Source: Bacillus sp. P14.5 (lineage in GTDB: Bacteria > Bacillota > Bacilli > Bacillales > Bacillaceae_B). From it: a stretch of 64,000 bases of DNA. This document shows positions 61,939 through 64,000 of the stretch, in pieces. A model generated the notes under the pieces. It saw only the letters and a list, made by a program, of their open reading frames with translations. It was not told where the DNA came from and made no database searches. Where the stretch lies: assembly GCF_003316765.1 (NCBI RefSeq), contig NZ_NIJF01000015.1, positions 29,101-93,100 on the forward strand, read 5' to 3'. The position numbers and the translations under genes are program-made. Numbering within the stretch: the stretch's first letter is position 1; the number at the start of each line of letters is the position of its first letter.

Positions 61939-63453
61939 TTAAGGCAGATAGACTTCTACTGTCTCAAGATATTTATTCAGAGTGGCCGCCGTTATGCCAT
62001 ATTTCCCCGAAATCAGGGTTTTGGTTTTCTTTTCCCCTCTTAATCTGTGCCAGATATATTCCGTTGCCGCTGCACACCCTTTGGCGTTCTTCAACGACTT
62101 CTCAGCCTCAAGCAGTTTGCAGGCTATGCTGAACCAAGTCAGGAATAAGCCGGAATCCACGGCGCTGATTGGGTGGTGCAGCTGATAAAGTTCCATTGCG
62201 GTTTCATGGATATGCTTGATTTCTTTACTGCTTTTGATTGCCTTCCTGGAATCTGCATTCAGAATTTCACCAAGATACAGTTTTTCAGAAAGAGTAAAGT
62301 CATCAACTGCGCCGAAGTCAGTATGAGTCAGGATTTCTTTTTGGTGCCGCGACACCGAAATCAGGAACAGACCGAACATTCTCTCTTCCGCGTAATCGCT
62401 TTTCAGCTTTTTCAGGATGGATGAGACATGGTTTTCAAACCCCTCACTTTGGGGATTTTCTTCATTCCATGGTTCCATTCCGGCTTTCTCCGGATTTTCT
62501 TCCAGGACCCTTTTCCAAGCCTGCTGCGCAGTCTGCTCATGTCCTGTTTGATAAGCCGAATGTGACAGCCAATAGTAGAAGCTGGCGTCTCCTTGGAAGC
62601 CCAGCTTCTGGAGCGACTTCAGCCATTCGTAGGCTTTTTCATTGCGGCCGATCAGTGCGAAGGTCGCGCCAAGCTTATAACGCTGCTCATAATGGATTGG
62701 ACGGATTTTTTCCAGCCCTTCGACAAGCTCCTGCAGTTCTTCATGTCTCCGCTGGTAAAAATAAAATACAGCCGTGTTGCAGAGAGCATGAAGGTTGCCT
62801 GGATTTTTCTCCATTACTTCTTCAAGCGTTGCAGCTGCTTTTTCAGTATCTCCGAGATAAAAATAGGCGAGCGCCAGGTTATTGTAAGCGGACCAGTATT
62901 CTGGGAAGTCTGTGATGACTTCCTGCAGCAGGTCGACCGCCTTCTGGAAGTTTCCCGATTCCAGCAGGTTTCTCGCTTTATCCTGATTGGCAATCAGCTC
63001 GTCATGTTCATAGAGCGTATCCAAGGCTTCATCTGAATCCAGTTCAAGAATTTCCAGCAATTCTTCAGCATCCTCGCTGAACTCACCGTATTCCTCTTTC
63101 TCCAGGTAGTTCGTCACGTGGGTATAAGCTTCTTTGAACAAGCCAAGGTGCGCATAGTTATTTGCCAGGAAGTAGTGGCATTCTGTCATATGCGGGTCCA
63201 GGCTGTCGACGATAAGGTGAAGCAGCTGGTTGGATTGCGTATATTCGCCCATCTCCGTGTGTACAATCGAAAGCTGGCAGGCGATCATCGGCTCCAGCGG
63301 TTCAAGCTGAAGAGCACGGTTAAGATATTTTTTTGATTTATTTAATTCCCGGCGGTGGTAAGCCTTGATTCCTTTATTGAAATAGTACTCACCAGTAGGG
63401 ACAAATGATAAAATTTTGCTTTTATCGTTTCTTGCATTTGAACCTTTTCTCAT
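61939..63453 (-). CDS. TPR-repeat protein, YvcD-like
   Basis: The 504-residue protein has several tetratricopeptide repeats: YFNKGIKAYHRRELNKSKKY, LASNNYAHLGLFKEAYTHV-like, NLALAYFYLGDTEKAAATLE and YKLGATFALIGRNEKAYEWL. No signal peptide, no membrane helix. The region after residue 340 is non-repetitive and basic at its end. YvcD of B. subtilis lies in the same place next to trxB. It is a protein-interaction scaffold of unknown partner. Confidence 0.8.
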   Translation of the reverse strand: MRKGSNARNDKSKILSFVPTGEYYFNKGIKAYHRRELNKSKKYLNRALQLEPLEPMIACQLSIVHTEMGEYTQSNQLLHLIVDSLDPHMTECHYFLANNYAHLGLFKEAYTHVTNYLEKEEYGEFSEDAEELLEILELDSDEALDTLYEHDELIANQDKARNLLESGNFQKAVDLLQEVITDFPEYWSAYNNLALAYFYLGDTEKAAATLEEVMEKNPGNLHALCNTAVFYFYQRRHEELQELVEGLEKIRPIHYEQRYKLGATFALIGRNEKAYEWLKSLQKLGFQGDASFYYWLSHSAYQTGHEQTAQQAWKRVLEENPEKAGMEPWNEENPQSEGFENHVSSILKKLKSDYAEERMFGLFLISVSRHQKEILTHTDFGAVDDFTLSEKLYLGEILNADSRKAIKSSKEIKHIHETAMELYQLHHPISAVDSGLFLTWFSIACKLLEAEKSLKNAKGCAAATEYIWHRLRGEKKTKTLISGKYGITAATLNKYLETVEVYLP

Positions 63454-63557
63454 GAAAGTCCTCCGAAACGTATAGATTAACTACAGTAGTATAACACACA
63501 TATTTCAGTTGCTAAACCACTGCTGAAGGATATTTGCTGGAAATGAATCCTTTAGCC

Positions 63558-63612
63558 CGTTAAAAGGGACAGTCCCCTATTGCGCATTAACGCGCGAAAG
63601 GGGACTGTCCCT
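63558..63612. repeat. GGGACAGTCCCC-type palindromic repeat
   Basis: AGGGACAGTCCCCTA and GAAAGGGGACTGTCCCT form an inverted repeat with a GCGC/GCGC inner helix. A partial copy is near 60460-60490. Confidence 0.75.
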
Positions 63613-63753
63613 CACTAGCCTTGCACGTGTTACAAAATATGGAAGTCTGTGGATAAAAAATAAAAATGCTTCCCTAAACGCAAAAAAAGCCCTAATGTAG
63701 AAGATGCAGGACCATACTTGTTCCCAAATCTTCTACAAAAGGAGCTCATCACA

Positions 63754-64000
63754 ATGAGTAAAAGTATAGGTCATGAGACGTTAATTTGTCAATGTTTAAA
63801 GTTATTGCCAACCGAGCACCTTAGATGTCCGCTGCTCGACTACAGAAAGAAGCTTAAAACAGAGTCCTTAATCAAAGTTTTTATCGCTGGCCAGTTAGAT
63901 CAGTGGAATTCCTACAATCGTATGGAAGAGAAGCTATTCGCCCACCCATCTTTACGCGAGGAATTGGATCTCGATATGATCAGCGGCTCGCAATTAAGTC
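63754..64000 (+). CDS. IS4-family transposase, N-terminal part
   Basis: ATG 63754 after AAAGGAGC begins MSKSIGHETLICQCLKLLPT and continues LLDYRKKLKTESLIKVFIAG and QLDQWNSYNRMEEKLFAHPS up to the window edge, 82 residues. This matches the N-terminal region of IS4-family transposases common in Bacillus, as I recall them. The upstream GTAGAAGA/TCTTCTAC inverted sequence (63699-63736) may be part of the element's left end. The catalytic DDE part lies outside the window. Confidence 0.72.
   Translation, partial: MSKSIGHETLICQCLKLLPTEHLRCPLLDYRKKLKTESLIKVFIAGQLDQWNSYNRMEEKLFAHPSLREELDLDMISGSQLS

Overview
This window is chromosomal DNA of a Gram-positive Bacillaceae bacterium, close in gene content to Bacillus subtilis. 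Evidence: the block cggR-gapA-pgk-tpiA-gpmI-eno; secG-esterase-rnr-smpB-ssrA; the yvcI-rapZ-yvcK-whiA-crh operon next to clpP and trxB; sigL; and a YukE-type VII secretion locus. A C30 carotenoid cluster suggests a pigmented, possibly marine or halotolerant, relative. The species cannot be named from the sequence.

Layout. 1-2.3 kb: end of a YcgR-like permease, tRNA-Arg(CCT), an unknown small gene, a decayed repeat element and a 47-residue zinc-ribbon-like protein. 2.3-9 kb: an MFS exporter, a MerR/acyl-CoA ligase/acyl-CoA dehydrogenase operon with a LiuR-type operator, and small membrane proteins. 8.7-19.6 kb (minus strand): a type VII secretion operon esxA(yukE)-yukD-essB-essC-esaA-essA, plus a DUF5082 gene upstream. 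19.9-27.5 kb: an alkyltransferase-like protein, a soluble MprF-type domain protein, a 53-bp tandem repeat, a tmRNA gene interrupted by a group I intron, smpB, rnr, a carboxylesterase and secG. 28-41.4 kb: a carotenoid cluster with four CrtI/CrtN-family oxidoreductases, dehydrosqualene synthase, a CruF-like protein, two glycosyltransferases (one fused to an acyltransferase), an aldehyde dehydrogenase and type 2 IPP isomerase. 41.8-51 kb: glycolysis genes, CggR, a glutaredoxin-like protein and sigma-54. 51.8-54.5 kb: a DsbA/FrnE-like gene with UGA in place of its first active-site Cys, then a small AT-rich islet carrying a PIN-domain gene between a damaged and an intact tRNA-Arg(CCG). 55-64 kb: clpP, crh-whiA-yvcK-rapZ-nudix, trxB, a TPR protein and the start of an IS4-like transposase.

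The most interesting points are: (1) a candidate selenocysteine-containing DsbA/FrnE protein with a SECIS-like hairpin; (2) the group I intron in the tmRNA T-loop; (3) the tRNA-flanked PIN-domain islet; (4) a modular family of intergenic hairpin repeats whose apical stem shows compensatory changes; (5) 21-bp minisatellites of related sequence at three loci.

Three genes (essA and two crt desaturases) each carry a single-base loss in an A/T homopolymer. This pattern may reflect sequencing error and should be confirmed before they are called pseudogenes. Start codons were moved from the longest frame wherever a ribosome binding site or a family length decided it.
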